The notes: generated from the letters alone by a model not told the origin. A stretch of DNA of 64,000 bases from Chelonoidis abingdonii (GCF_003597395.2 NC_133778.1:25083989-25147988), one strand, 5' to 3'. Shown: positions 10,301-23,410, counted from the stretch's first letter. Numbers and translations are program-made.

Positions 10301-13300
10301 AACACGTGTCCAGGTGAGTCAAAACTGGTAGTATGCAATACATCTAAGTAACAGTGTTCTAGCATGATCAAATGAAGATTCAGACTTATCTAGTAGGAAA
10401 TGTCCAGTAAGTGTCCATTAATGAACAAATTCTTGGAGGTGGATTTTATGAGAATTAGTTCATCTTCAGAACCTTTATGTGACAATGAAGTTTCGATAAA
10501 TAACTCAATATGCCTGCCAAATAAACCAAAACTCCCTTATCAAGTGATGGAATGATTAATTACCAATTGAAAGAATAATCCTACTCTATCAATTGATTCC
10601 ATTACTATATGCACATCAGAAAGCTCTGTTCCTTATCACTTAAAAATAATGTTTTTGTATGGTTTCCATTTTGAATTCTTGTTTGACTTTTATTGTCATT
10701 CTTCTCTTGCATTGTGTGAGGTGGCAATCCCAGAGGTCAGGTGAAGCCAAGAAATTTAAACACTCAGAATTAATCTTCCTTTTCATTTTTATAGCAATAA
10801 TGTTTCTATGCCTATCCTGAGCATACTACCATATGGAAACCCCTCTACCTGAGAACTGAACCATGTTCCAGTTGGTCCACAGGCTATGGATTTTATAGGT
10901 GAGGCAAAAGGAAGCTTCTGGGTGAGCCAGATATGGGACTATAAAATTTGAGGTTGATCCAGGCTGCAGAAGCAGTGGTAAAGCTATAATACACCAGGTT
11001 TAAGTTCAGTGACTGTATCTGATTCAGGAAATAAACTGGAGAAAAATAGGCTGGGTTCATTTGGGTGTCACCTATCAATATAACTAATTTTATACAGGTT
11101 AAAAATGGTTGTAAACTGCCAGCGAGGTATATGATGCATAAAACAGGCCTTCCGGAAAATCATTCTAGTAAATTGTACTTTTGCTTGTAATGAAGCTATA
11201 TATAAACTACACAATGAGGCAAGTTGTGCCCATGGGGATCTGTTTTCTAGCACACCAAACCTGCTATTATTATTACCTCATTATTCTTGATTCCCTCCTT
11301 TCCTACACAGTTCCTTTGTTCATGGTCATGAAAAGGTATTTTGTTTTCTTCATAAACCCTTTCCTGAAAGAGGAAGGTCAAGAGACGTATTGCTCACACT
11401 CACTGTTGGATATCAACTGGTATGCTTACATGGTTCTTCTTGACATATGGAATAGTAGGAAAATCAGATGTATAAAGATTCACAGCATATTTCCCATTGT
11501 ATATTATTGAATAGTACTATAAGTATTGATGATGAAGAAATTATGGCCTTTGGCACATGAGGTGTTGTACACCTCATTCGAGGGGATGGGAGGTCTCAGA
11601 GGGTGAATAGAAGCACTTACTAATCTTCACGTTGGGGTTTCTCTTTATTGGTGCTCACAACTTCCATTCTGTTCTCTGGTATTCAGTACCTGGGTGAGAC
11701 CAGTGTATGAAGTCATAGGAAAATGTGGCTTGTGATGTTACAGAATTTCAACCCACACCTAGGATTGCAATTATTCCCAATATAAACAAGATTCCATTCC
11801 CCCTCCCATCTTTCCATAAAATCCATAAATAAATAAATATAGATATATTATCCTCAAAATTATAAGTGAGATCTATGGCCCCTGAAGAGCATTCAAAGAT
11901 TTGCAGGGGGTTAGTATTGGAGGAATCCCACAAATCTCTTAACACTTCTGGAAGGGAGTGTTAGGGTTCCCCCAGACCTGTTCCATTTGGTTTCCCAATA
12001 ACTCAATTTGACTTTAATCTCATCACTCATATAACAGAGCTACACTGAGTTAATCAGACTCGAGGGTGTGGGTGGATATAGGGTATACCACACAGCCAAA
12101 ATTATACAGCAACACTTTTCCTTATATGCTTTTATACAGATAACACATTCATTTATACATCAATACTAACAACATGCATTCCTAACTGTACATTGCATCC
12201 CACTCTTTAGGACTGGTTTGCTTATTCTGCAGGAACCAAACCCTGTACGGCATGTTCTGTCCACATGCCGTGCATGCACAGCCTCATCTTTACCTCATCT
12301 TATATTCCTAGCTTGTCTTGTCCATTGTAAACAGTACCAGCATGTTCCCCCTTATCTCAGCTAGTACAGACATCCTGTCTCCACTGTACTGATCCATTTA
12401 CCCTCTTAATCATGAACACTAAAAAATGAGTCAAGTTACGGTACTTAAGTCTAAGCCCACAGGGAGACAGGGGATAAGCATCTTAAGCCTCATAGGTAAT
12501 GGATACACACATATATAGGAGTACATTTTGGGTCAGAAGTGGGTCTCATGTTGACTTCAGAACTCTACAGGCAGAGAGAGGGGAAATGAATCCCGGCGTG
12601 TTGTCTTTCCTAATTCCCTTGCTCTCCCACTGACTGAAGACTTTATAGTAGACCTCGGTAGAAATCCTCTATCCTTCCCACTTCCAAAGGGTAATGTTTT
12701 TATTCTATTGATCTGAGGAAGTGCAGAGGAGTGGGTCTCTTCTCTTGCAGACCTAGGAAGTCAAATGGGAGTGAGGGGACTGCCTCTTCCCACCAATTTT
12801 CCCTACTCTCCCAGTTCCATAACAGGACCATTTCACAAACTTTAGAAATCCCCAGGCAAAAATATTGCTATGATCAAATTAAGATTGAGAGCACATAGCA
12901 ATAATTTAGGAGCATATCTTTACAACATTTCAGTCAGCAAAAAAAAGCCCAATATCTTTCCCGACCCAACAACCAACCACTAAAATTGCAGGACATTCAG
13001 AGTTAAACTTACTGGAAACTAAAACATTTGAAAGCATGGACCCACACAATAAAAGTTGCCAAAATACCATAACTCTGGTCACAGGCTACCCGCTTTCAGG
13101 AACCTTTGTGCATGGGTTTCAGTTTGGTGACTCAAATGCTTAGGACATGAGCAGTAACCAAGTTCATTGGCAGGTGATTAAACTAGGAGAAGGAAAACTC
13201 TGAATTAAATCCTCTTGAGATAAGAGAAAAACTTTTAGAGTTCTGGGCAATGGCAGTACTGTTATGGAACTCTAGAGAGACAAGTGGAAACTATGTATGT

Positions 13301-13765
13301 TCTCCTGAGAAGCAACTGGATGTGGAATACTCCCTGAAGGGGGATGTAGCAACAAGCCTGATACCTAGAGCTTGGCATGAGGTGATACTTTGGATCTTTG
13401 TTCTTTTTCAGCTTGCATTTAAAGAGTGGGAGAAGTTATCCGTTTTAACGGGTGGCTAATTTAGCCTATGTATCAACCCAAATAGTGAGAGGCTGTATGG
13501 TCCTAGACCAGGAGTTCACTCAGCTCTCTTGGCAGCCCTGGGCTAAAAGGATTCTCAGTGGTCTAGAGTCAGGAAGAAGTGCCAAAAAGGTGAATCACTA
13601 GACAAAAATTCAGACTTGCAAAACACAAATGTCTAATGAATCTTTGAGAGTTGCTACCCTCAATGTGTCATCCTTAACAACTAAAGGCATGGCTGAGACG
13701 ATGGTCTGAAAAAATATTGACCATATACTTGATATACTGTGTGCAGAAGACCAGATGGTTAGGCC
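10301..13765. other. Unassigned non-coding DNA
   Basis: About 3.5 kb without a recognised gene. The block 11500-12560 (pyrimidine-rich, with TTTATT-type runs) could be a decayed LTR or LTR-element interior read on the minus strand, but no terminal repeats or coding motifs support this. Confidence 0.4.
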
Positions 13766-16199
13766 ATGCACCTTGAGGACAGTAATAGTGATGATGAAAT
13801 GCTAAGGGAAATTAGAGATGCTATCAAAATTAAGAACCCAATAATAGTGGGGGATTTCAATTATCCCCATTATGGACATTACGATCGATGAAATGCAATT
13901 TCTCGATACTTTAAATGACTGCTTCATGAAGCAGCTGTATGGAACCACAAGGGGAGAGGCAAACTTAGATTTAATCCTGAGTGGAGCACAGAGTTGGTCC
14001 AAGAGTAACTAAGCAGGACCGCTTGAATAGTGACCATAAACAATAGCATCAACATCCCTGTGGGAAGAAACACTCACAGCCCAACACTGTGGCATTTAAT
14101 TTCAAAAGAGGGAACTATACAAAATGAGGGGTTAGTTAAACAAAAGTTAAAAGGTACAGTGACTAAAGGAAATTCCTGCAATTGCATGGGTCCTTTTAAA
14201 GAACCATAAGAGTCAACTTAAATATATACCCCAAATAAGAAACACAGTAAAGAACTAAAAAAAGAGCCCGGGCTTACAACCATGTAAAAGCAGTCAGAGA
14301 TTAAAACACTTCCTTTAAAATGAAGTCAAATCCTAGTGAGGCAAATAGAAAGGACACAAACACGCCAGCTCTAAGTACAAGAGTGTAATAAGAAAGCCAA
14401 AGAAGGAGTTTGAAGACGCTAGCCGAAAACTCCAAAAGTAATACAAAATGTTTTTAAGTCCATCAGAAGCAGAAGCAGCTAAAAACATGGGGCCTTACAA
14501 TCGAAATACAAAAGGAGCACTTAAAGACGATAAAGTCTTTGCGGAGAAATAAAGGATTTTTTGCTTCAGTCTTCCAGCTAGCTGTTAGGAGATTCCCAAA
14601 CTGAGCTGGCTTTTGTAGTGATTAATCTGAGGAATTGTCACAGAATTGAATGTCACTAGAGGAGTTTGAATTAATTGATAAACACAACATTAAATCACCG
14701 GGACCAGATGCATTCACCCAAGAGTTCTGAAGAACTCAAATTGAGTTGTGAAACTATTACTAAGGTTACCTGTCTGTAATCGCTTCGGTACCCACGCTGA
14801 AGATACGTAATGTATGCAATATTTAAAAAGGGCTCTAGAGTGATCCCGCAAATTACAGACCTAGTTAAGTTGTACCAGGCAAATTAGTCAAAACATAGTA
14901 AGAATAATATCAGAACATAGAAAACATAAACTGTTGAGCATAGTAACATGGTTCTGTAAAGGGAAATTGTGTCTTACTAATCTATTAGAGTTCTTGAAGG
15001 GTCAACAAACAAACGGGATCCATGGACATAGTGTACTTGATTTCCAGAGAAGTCTTTAGAAGTCCCTCACCAAACTCTTATGTAAATTAAGCTGGGATAA
15101 AGAGAAGTCCTTCATTGGATGAGAACGTTAAAAGACAGGAACAAAGGTAGGATATGTAATTCTCGAAGAGAGGGTAACTATGGTTTCCCAAGGGTCAGCT
15201 CTAGGACACATCCATTCATTATTCATAAATGATCTGAGAAAGGGGTAAAAATGAGGTGCATAGTTTGCAGATGATACTAAATTACTCAAGATAGATTAAA
15301 ACCAAAGCAGATTGTGAAGAACTTCAAAAATTCGCAAACTAAGTGACTGGGCAACAAATGGCAAAGTAAATTTAATGTGGTAAATAAGTAATGCAAGGAA
15401 AATAACCCAAGTATACAACAATACAATGGGTGCTAATTTATCTAACGAGTCAGGAAAGAATCTTGCTCATCGGGATATTCTCTGAAGATTCCAGCAAAGT
15501 GCCGAGGAGTCAAAGAGCAACAGATTTAGGAATCATTAAAAGGATAGAAAATAGACTGAGGATATATTATTGCCCTTTATAAATCCATGTATCCCACATC
15601 TCGAATACTGTGTACAGATGTGTCCCTCACTCAAAAACAACATTCTAGCACAAGAAGGTTCAGAAAGCAATCTTAAATGTAAGGTTTGGAGAGGTCTATC
15701 TGAGGAAAGATTAAAGAGCTAGCCTCTTCAGTTGTAAAAGGAGACTAAGGGTATGAGTAGGTATTAATAACAGGTAGTGTGGAGAAAGTGGATAAAGGAA
15801 AATTATTTACATTATTCCTATATACAAGGAACTAGGGTCACCAAAATGAAATTAAATTATGGTGCAGGTTTAAAACAAATAAAGGAGTTCCCTCTACCAC
15901 AGGGCAGCAGTCAACTTGTGGATCCTTCACTGAGGAGTGTAAGGCTCGGACGTAACAAGTTCAAATGAACTGATAAAATCATGGTGCCACATAGATGCTC
16001 TACCAGAAGGGAAAGAATGGTGTCCCTAGCCTCTGTTCGTCAGAGGATGGAGATGGATGTCAGGAGAGAGATCACTTGATCATTGCCTATTAGGTTCACT
16101 CCCTCTGGGGCACCTGGCATTGGCCACTGTCGGTATACAGATACTGGGCTACATGGACATTTGGTCTGACCCAGTCTGGCCGTTCTTATGTTCTTATAT
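13766..16199 (+). mobile_element. CR1 retrotransposon, 5'-truncated, degenerate, with 3' end
   Basis: The copy enters within the ORF2 endonuclease: the bases at 13845-13870 translate as IIVGDFNYP. It then runs through the linker and reverse transcriptase to a typical CR1 3' tail, in which GGTCTGACCCAGTCTGGCC is followed by two TTCTTATG-type units ending near 16199. It is colinear with the minus-strand copy at 3943-5424 but carries many substitutions and small indels, so no long frame survives. 5' truncation with an intact 3' end is the normal CR1 insertion pattern. Confidence 0.9.
13802..15800 (+). pseudogene. CR1 ORF2 remnant, multiply frameshifted
   Basis: Only pieces can be read, in shifting frames. 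The endonuclease GDFN block (intact here, unlike the 5.2-5.4 kb copy) lies near 13850. The SPGPDA-like start of the reverse transcriptase is near 14695, a decayed motif A region near 15020-15050, and FADDTKLL (the catalytic Asp pair) near 15268-15295. Repeated one- and two-base indels and stops separate these blocks. The product would have been the endonuclease/reverse transcriptase of a CR1 element; this copy is dead and clearly older than the one at 3.9-6.7 kb. Confidence 0.8.
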
Positions 16200-18285
16200 G
16201 TTTGAGGATTCAGTCTGGGCTATAAATGCTGCTATGCAGGTGGTAATGGAAGGAGAAATGGTGTAGAAGTTGGTAGTTTGCAAATAAACTGGGAAATTAT
16301 GGGGATGAATGACCATTTAACGGCTGTCTGAATGCATGCAAAAGATTGTGAGTTGTTTGTGGTATTGGTACATACCACGCAACAAAGTTGCCCCGAAGAA
16401 GTATTGAACGTTCTATTCCCTTATTGATGAGATGTCAGATAACTAGACTCAATCAGTTTATTAATCAAAGATAGATCAATATAATACAAAAAGCTTAATA
16501 AATTACCTCCCTGGAGAACAATCTTGCATCTGTTGCAGTGTTACCTCAAATTATGAGCTCAGTTTTACTTATATTTATATTCCACTTGCTTATGATAGAT
16601 AGAAAATTTCACAGATTCCACCACCTTTTCTTACCTAGGTTTTGTACATAACATTTCATTTGTCAGCACACCTTAGAGACATCACTAACTGTACCCAGCA
16701 CACAATTCATATTTGACAAATCTCAACAGAACATCCATCTTTTTTCTGACACACTCTATGTGTACAAAGAACAGAGGTTACAACAATAAAACTTAGTGTA
16801 AGTACAAGACATTTGAGGAGTACATTTTAGAGTTATACAACGTAACATTAATGCAAAGCATTCTGGGCTGAGCTATCAGAAAGAAAAGGACGAGATGAAG
16901 CAGAATCAGCAGAACTGAGCAGATATGGCTGGGTCAGAGGAATTACTGCTCATCCTGGGAAATTTCAGTGCTCATATGGACTCAAGATGATCAGCCTATG
17001 AGCAGATACTGTGACAGTATGCACGGATACTACAGAATGCAGAGGGCACTGCTCTCTTGTCATGCGTTTAATCAATCAGTGGGTAATCAGAGTGTGTGCA
17101 TGCGAGAAGGAGATCAAGAGATTCCTTGAGAGATTTTCATATTATGAAGAGGGAAACCCATGAAAAACTGTTTTTCTTTGCTTTAAGGTGAGTTCTAGTT
17201 TCCGCTTATTCCTGGAATGTCCCTGGCTGAAGAACTCGTTTTCATAAAGATGTAATTGTGAAAATTTAACACCTCATCTTTTTTTCTAAAGCAAATCCAT
17301 ATCTCATGGTCAAAATCTATTCTATCAAACATATTAATAGAGTTACATAGGTGTAAAAGCAGAGTAAAGCAGGGGTAAATCAGGTCCCCAAATTCTTTAG
17401 AGATGACTGGTCTGTTCTGGGCAAGGGTCAAAAACCATTGTGGATCTATTTGGCTCAGTGTTGAAGTGGGTTAATTGAGAAAAATGAACTTTGAACTTAG
17501 AAATTATCTGGCAATACATGAGCTCTTATATTCAAAAGGGAAGTTTATATTGAATTCATTTGTTTTAGATAGTGAGGATGATCTCAACTCCAGATCTTGT
17601 CCCTCCTAGCACCTCCCCATATCCATTACCAGGGCCAGGTGGCTGAGGCATGGTTTGGGATGAAAAGACAAGAAGCACAGAAACACAATGTAACTTGAGA
17701 CAGTTTTTGTGAGAGAACTTTAACCCAGAACAGACTATGTTTTGGTCCAGCACAGCCTTGCAAGATTTTCAATGGATCTGAAAGTGGAACTACTCCATAC
17801 AAATTGTGCTGTTTTATGCCTCCTTAATATGAAAATATTAATATGAACTGTATGCATATCCAAATTAAAAATAGACTAGGAAATAAAGTCCTGAATCTGT
17901 GTCCATTTATTTCTTGCCCAGATGACCTGCTTCAGTGTTCTTTTTCTTGACAATACAAAATCCAAAACTTACCATCTTTTCACAGTTCATTGTAAGGTTA
18001 AAACATTGCACTGTAGGGACATTTTGTTTCCTCTTTCATTATTGCAGTTTCTAGAACTCTAGTCAGCACTATCCAAAAGAAGCCAAAAACTATCCACAAA
18101 AACCAACCAAACGAAAAAATGGAAGGGGGGGAACCCACAACACCCAAAAGCAATAATACGGCAATAAAAAAATGGAGAACATTACTTTGTTCTGTCCTCT
18201 TGAATAATTTATATTTCATATATAGCTCATATTTTTATAATTTCCTTCTGAATTTTTTTTCTGGAGCTAGACATAGCTGAAAGCA
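16200..18285. other. Unassigned non-coding DNA
   Basis: No gene was recognised. The A/T-rich block at 16380-16860 has TTTATTAATC-like runs reminiscent of LTR-element DNA, but nothing decisive. Confidence 0.4.
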
Positions 18286-18342
18286 ATTAGAAACATAGGA
18301 ATTGCCATACCAGATCAGATCAGTGGTCCATCTAGTAATTGT
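18286..18342 (-). mobile_element. CR1 3'-end fragment
   Basis: GAAACATAGGAATTGCC and AGATCAGTGGTCCATCTAG are the reverse complement of the standard CR1 tail ('actagatggaccattggtctgacc...'). Only ~55 bp is present, so this is a very short 5'-truncated insertion. Confidence 0.75.
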
Positions 18343-18374
18343 GAGGAAAAACTGTCTAGCAGAGAGGAAGGCTG

Positions 18375-18471
18375 GTTCACAGGGTTGGGTGTGAGCCTGG
18401 GATTTGGGAGATCCTAGTTTAATTGCCTGCCCCAATACAGACTTCTTGTGTGACCTTGGAGCAGTCATGTT
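18375..18471 (+). mobile_element. MIR SINE, left part (split copy)
   Basis: Head and core region of MIR, ending in CTTGTGTGACCTTGGAGCAG. The copy breaks off at 18471 and its continuation is found at 19294, on the far side of an inserted DNA element. Confidence 0.75.
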
Positions 18472-19293
18472 GACCCAGATCCTCAAAGATACTTAGGCAC
18501 ATATCTCTTTAGGCCTGCACCTAACTCCACCATTAAGGTGCTACGGACCTCTTCATAATCACCACTGAGCTGTCACCTAACTCCTACATGCTTAAATTCC
18601 TTAGGCATCCAAGTTTCTGTCAGTTGGCATTCACAAAGTTGCCTAAGCCCTGATACTATAGCTAACAAACAGTTCAGAGACGAAACGGGTTTCTCAAACT
18701 AGGAGAGGAATGCCTATCTTGCCAGCAGGGTCTAGTCCTGTAGGCATGCTCTGAAAATGCCTAAGACAAGATTCCTGTCAGACTCTGCAGTAGGAGGCCC
18801 AGAGACATGCCATCCATGGGAGGTGGGCAGCTATACGAAAGACTGCTGGGGGCACAAGGAAACATAGGGTTAGTGTAAGAGAGGTATTAAATGTAAGCAG
18901 AAGACAGAAGTAGAGCGAGAGACAGTTTCAGATACTAGGCATGAGGTACATAAGCAGCTCATCTGGACTAGGCATCTAGTGCCAATAAAGGGTTTTGTGG
19001 CTGAGGATCCTAAGTGGAGGGAGGCAGCTATCTCTGATCTATTAGCCAGGTGCATCAGGTCATCCTTGCTCTTTTCCTCAGCATTTCACTTCCGGCTAGC
19101 TTAGGTGGCTCCCTGCTCAATTTGCTGGCTTCTTAAGATCCATTTCTTGGGATTTCTAACTCTACCTATATATTGTCTGGGGAGCCTGGGTGCCTAGCTT
19201 GGGGCTGAATATTCCACTCCATGGGAAGCTCCAGGAGTGAGGCTTGGCAGTGCTGAGTTGAGCAATGCCTAAGTATGTTTGTGAACCTGGGCC
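18472..19293. mobile_element. Non-autonomous DNA transposon inside a MIR
   Basis: The left end GACCCAGATCCTCAAAGATA faces GGCCCAGGTTCACAAACATA, the reverse complement of the right end, and TACTTAGGCA follows in both. These are terminal inverted repeats of about 28 bp. The ends match the 'cagatcctcaaaggtatttaggcgcc' family of reptile MITE-like elements. The body (822 bp in all) has no coding capacity. The insertion separates two halves of one MIR. A target duplication cannot be read cleanly (GTCATGTT versus CTAGTCTC). Confidence 0.75.
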
Positions 19294-19400
19294 CTAGTCT
19301 CTCTGTTTTTCATCTGTACCATGGGGATAATAGAATTGCCATACCTCACAGAGGTGTTGTGTGGATAAATAAATTAAATAGTGTGTAATCTGGACCATAT
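19294..19400 (+). mobile_element. MIR SINE, right part (split copy)
   Basis: CTCTCTGTTTTTCATCTGTA, then CATGGGGATAATAG and CCTCACAGAGGTGTTGTG, continue the MIR core interrupted at 18471. Joined, the two parts follow the normal order of a MIR consensus. Confidence 0.75.
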
Positions 19401-20241
19401 AAGCCTCGAAGATATAGAGAAAAGTGACCAGTTTCAGCTGCTTAAGAGGAAAGTGCAATAAATCCTGCAGTAGGCAGTTCAGAAATAACTTGCCCACCAG
19501 CTTCTTCCTAACTCCAGTCAACTGGTAAAAATGAATAAATCCATCATTTCATCTTAGATTAATTTTTGAATATTCTCACAAGTGTCATGCATGAATATTT
19601 GTGAAACACAAAATTTGCAGCCACTTTTCCCCCCTTTAACAGCCTTTTGATATTTGAAAGCTGTGTATTAAAGAAAACTATGGCATCTTTCCCAGGTGAT
19701 GTTTTCATGTAATGGAAAGCATCAGTAGAGAGTAATCGTTTCAGCATGCAGGTGCTTAGCATCATTATCTTGTGTTAGTAAAAGTAAAGAAGTGATGCAC
19801 TTAAATTAATCTCTGATCGCATGATTCTCATCTCACATACACTCCTGCAGATGAGAAATAATTTCATTGATGTTAGCAGTGTTCTACCAGTATAAACTAG
19901 TGCAACTGTGAACGGAATCGGACCCAGAGACTGCACAGCATATTGATGAAAAGGCTAAGCATCATTCTGTGTATTTGGTCTATCGTTAAATTATATATAT
20001 CCTTCAATGCCTCTTCTTGTCTTCCAATGCACAGTATATATTTACATTATTCATATCCAAATCCAAATGTGTCTCATTTGGATAAACCTTAATAAGTTAG
20101 AACTTCAGCCTTTTGCTGCTAGGAATGACATTCGTGAGATATTCAAATTAAAAATCATATGGCAGGAATACTAAACAAGGCAATGGCAAAACATGCATGT
20201 CTAGAAGACCATATGTGAAGGAAATAATTTATAACAACATT
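19401..20241. other. Unassigned non-coding DNA
   Basis: Nothing recognised apart from a possible short relic of a dispersed amniote repeat near 19880-19940 (CAGTATAAACTAGTGCAACT). Confidence 0.45.
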
Positions 20242-20245
20242 GTAT

Positions 20246-20875
20246 TGTGGCAAATTGCCGGTACTGTTCTCTGGGTCTCGCGCTTTCTCTTCTCTGGGGT
20301 AGGTTCAGGGCGATATTGCTTGCCTCTGAACCAGTTCTTAATCACTCCCCTAGTGTCCTTGGAGGAGGGGAGTGGAGAGGGAGGGACCTGGGCCCGCCCT
20401 CTACTCCAGGTCCCAACCCAGGGGCCCTGGGGTTGTGGTGAACCACTTGACTAGCGGTTTCTTCCCCTGGGTTACTTCCCTCTCATACCCGTCAGCTTGT
20501 GAACGGCTTCTCGCCTCTCTTCTATACAAGCCTGGTGCCCCTTACCTAGGGTTTCTGTTGGGCTTCCCAATCCACCGCAGCACTCCTCCAAACCTTCTAT
20601 TTCTCTCTGGACAAACTCTTCTCTTCTGCAATCTGCACTCTGCTCCAATCCAACCTTTCTCCTTCAACTACCACCCCCTGTCTGACTGAAGCAGGGGTTT
20701 ATATCCGATGACTGGAGTCAGGTGCTCTAATTGGAGTCAGGTGCTCTAATTGGAGTCAGGTGCTCTAACTGGCCACAGCTGTTCTAGTTAATCTAAAGCA
20801 AACCTTCCTCCCTTGGCAGGGAATAAGGCCCCCTGCTAACACTCTTATGCTGCCCTCTGGCCATGCTGTATCACA
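20246..20875 (-). mobile_element. Solo LTR (ERV/LTR retrotransposon), 4-bp target duplication
   Basis: On the minus strand the element starts TGTGATACAGCATGGCCAG and ends GCAATTTGCCACA, giving TG...CA termini. Both sides are flanked by GTAT (20242-20245 and 20876-20879), a perfect 4-bp target duplication. A TATAAA lies at 20698-20703 on the minus strand. Immediately upstream of it in the LTR's direction is a 19-bp unit repeated three times (plus-strand starts 20714, 20733, 20752), as expected of U3 enhancer repeats. No internal retroviral sequence is attached, so the copy arose by recombination between two LTRs. A 4-bp duplication fits gammaretrovirus-like ERVs or some Gypsy elements. Confidence 0.88.
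20714..20770 (-). repeat. Three 19-bp tandem units in LTR U3
   Basis: GGAGTCAGGTGCTCTAATT occurs three times head to tail with period 19; the third copy ends AACTGG. The position just upstream of the LTR TATA box suggests an enhancer array (inference). Confidence 0.85.
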
Positions 20876-20879
20876 GTAT

Positions 20880-22850
20880 AGAAATACAGTAGTTCCTTAT
20901 TCATATTAAATGTTATGTGATAAGAAGCAGAAGAACGTGGCTGGCATAAATCCAAGTGCTGAATACCAGAACTGAATGCTTTTCTTCTTTTATTCGCATT
21001 GAAAATAAACTGATCCTTACATTCTCATTATGTAATTTACAATTATAGGGGTGCAATAAGCTTCCTAACCTTATATTTAAATAACCGGTCTGAAACTCAG
21101 GATGATTGATTGCTTTTATAGTTTTCTTGGCTTGCTTTTAATGTATTAATTAAAGATTTTCTAAACTGCAAAATATGGAAACATATTGGTTGCTTAGCCC
21201 AATAGGTTCTAACTATTCCTAAAATAACTGAAGTCTCAAACTACTAGTCATCCAATTAATTGTGTTTCAGTACTAATCAGATGCTTCACAGATTTCTAAG
21301 CAGAATCTGTTTCCAGAAACAAGGATTCTTAAACAGATTTCTATACCTGTAATCAGTCCCTAAGAAATTAATCTCAGAGGGGACTGATCAAGTGAATAAA
21401 AGTGATTTCTAAAATTCCTGCATGTTAAAATGTTGATTTATAGTAGGTGTCTTATCTGTCCCACATTTTTGTTAGCTAAAAGGCTCCCCTCATATTAATT
21501 CCCGTGACACCAAAAAATGCCCCTCATGAGGTCCCCGTCCAATATGCCACTAACAAGATGCCACTCACCAATTTTACTCCTTTTCTGGCAAATTGTGGTA
21601 TTGACTAGAACTGGGTAACATTTTTAATGCAAATCATTTTTTTCACCAAAAAATTCAAATGGATTTCATCACATTGTTTAAACTGAATTTAAAAAAATTG
21701 GAAATGTTGAAATGATTCATTTTGGCATTTCCAAAATAAAATGTTTTGACTTTTCATTTTGGAAAGGTGTTTTTTATAGAAGTTAACTCAGTTTTATTAT
21801 ATTTTTTTAAAAGCCCTCAAAAATGAAACAACACAGAAGAATTTGTTTTTGATATTTTAGTTTGTCTGGAAAAAATGAAAAATTTTTTCATTTTCAATTT
21901 TTCTGGTTCAGCCACCAAACTGAAAAATAGGTAATTTGCATACCTCTACAATGGACTGTGTACATGTGCACTTGCAACTGTATGCTATCTGTACTACACT
22001 GCTAACAACGTGAGTGTGATAGTGGATGATTTTCTCCTTTGTAAAGCAGTGAGTGAATATTGTGGGACTTTAACTGCGTGCTCTCAGAATCTGGCACTAC
22101 ACCACTGAAATCAATGCCTCAAATTATTCCTCCCTTTCTCTCTATCCACAACATCCACAACACGCGAAGAACAAAGGAAGAAGCATTGGACTAGGGGACT
22201 AAATTCAGCCAGTAAGACTGCTGGAACATGTGGAGAGAAAGACTTTGCTGTGAATTCACTCAAGTTTGTTAAGTTAGGCATTAGCTGCGTTTTACTTTTA
22301 TTTTTCTTGTAATATATGCTGACTCGTATACCCCATTATTTGTATTCACTTAAAATCTCTCTTTTATAATGAATACATTTGTTTAATTGTTATATCTAAA
22401 CCAGGCTGTTTCAATTGGAGTGTTTGGGAAACTCTAATTGAGATAACAGGATTTATGCATATCCTTTTCTATTAATAAGATCACAAACTTTATATGAGCT
22501 TATATTGTCCAGGAGAGAGCTGGGCAGTACACGACATACATTTATGGGACTTGGAGTTTGCTGGTATCAGTCTGCAGTGTAATTCAAGAGTGGCTGGCTA
22601 TAGCACTCATACACTATAGCTGGGAGTAACTTACATGCTAGATGCACACCAGCAGTGGTAGCTCTCACAACAAAGTAGTGTAAAAGGCACCCCAAGCTGG
22701 AAAACTGAGGGGACACAGCAGTTCATCAGTCCAGATTTTACCCTCAGTATGTCACACATAGTCAGATGAATTCTAGTCCCATTAGAGTCTATGGGAGTTT
22801 TCTCTCAGATTTCAATAGGATCAGAACTTGCTCAATGTTTTTATTATTGT
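20880..22850. other. Unassigned AT-rich DNA with a low-complexity fold-back block
   Basis: Between about 21605 and 21955 there are many alternating runs of the TTTCATTTT / AAAATGAAA type. These resemble a decayed fold-back repeat, but the ends are not clear. A piece near 22770-22830 resembles the CATTAGAGTCTATGGGAGT dispersed motif. No gene was seen. Confidence 0.4.
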
Positions 22851-23189
22851 TGTGGCAAAGGGTGCCAATGGCTTACAGAGTGACACTCTCCATAGAAAGG
22901 GTTAAAGATGCCATGGTGTCATCTCACCAACAGAATTGTTAGCAGTATTGCCTGGATTAAGCTGCTTTTCATGGTCTGGGCTATTAGTAGTTCCTTTGTA
23001 TTGCAAAGCAACTCCACAAAACAAGGGTAGATGCCCAGACACACCTTTCCAGACCCTGTAGTTTCCGAGAGCTACTTTGGAGTAGGGGTTTCCTGGGTAA
23101 AAAGTGCAGGGCTGAGGGAGGGAAAGAGGCACAGAGTTCGTTAAGCAGTAAGGCTTGTGTGAGGACCTGGAGAGAGACAGCGGTGCAGG

Positions 23190-23410
23190 AGAGCTGATTA
23201 GGGGGTCAGGGCAGAGGTGCTTTCTCTGATTTCTGCATAAAGGAGTTGCTTGTGTGCTGTTTGTTACCACCCTTGTTCAAGGGAACACGACATGTGAACA
23301 TTTTGTAAAGAAACAAATTACACTAAAAAAAAAACACCTGTCACTGATTTCTGATCCACGTGGTAAACTGAATGGCAAGGTCCCAAATTCTGCTACTGCT
23401 TAGCCAAAGG
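23190..23410 (+). repeat. LTR-like repeat, copy 2
   Basis: Diverged homologue of 7560-7790 with the same block order: GTGCTGTTTGTTACC, GGGAACACGACA, an A-rich tract, CACTGATTTCTGATCCA, then GGCAAGGTCCCAAAT. The AATAAA of copy 1 is replaced by GTAAAGAAAC here. The region 22850-23190 upstream may belong to the same LTR, since a TGTGGCAAAGGG lies near 22853, but no matching end was found. Confidence 0.5.

Noticed and set aside
11500..12560. Possible decayed LTR-element interior
   Set aside because: No TG...CA ends, target duplication, primer-binding site or coding motif found.
16380..16860. Possible LTR fragment with TTTATTAATC runs
   Set aside because: Only AT-rich composition supports it.
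22902..23270. 122-codon minus-strand open frame
   Set aside because: It overlaps the possible LTR region 22850-23410, and the translation has no known motif.
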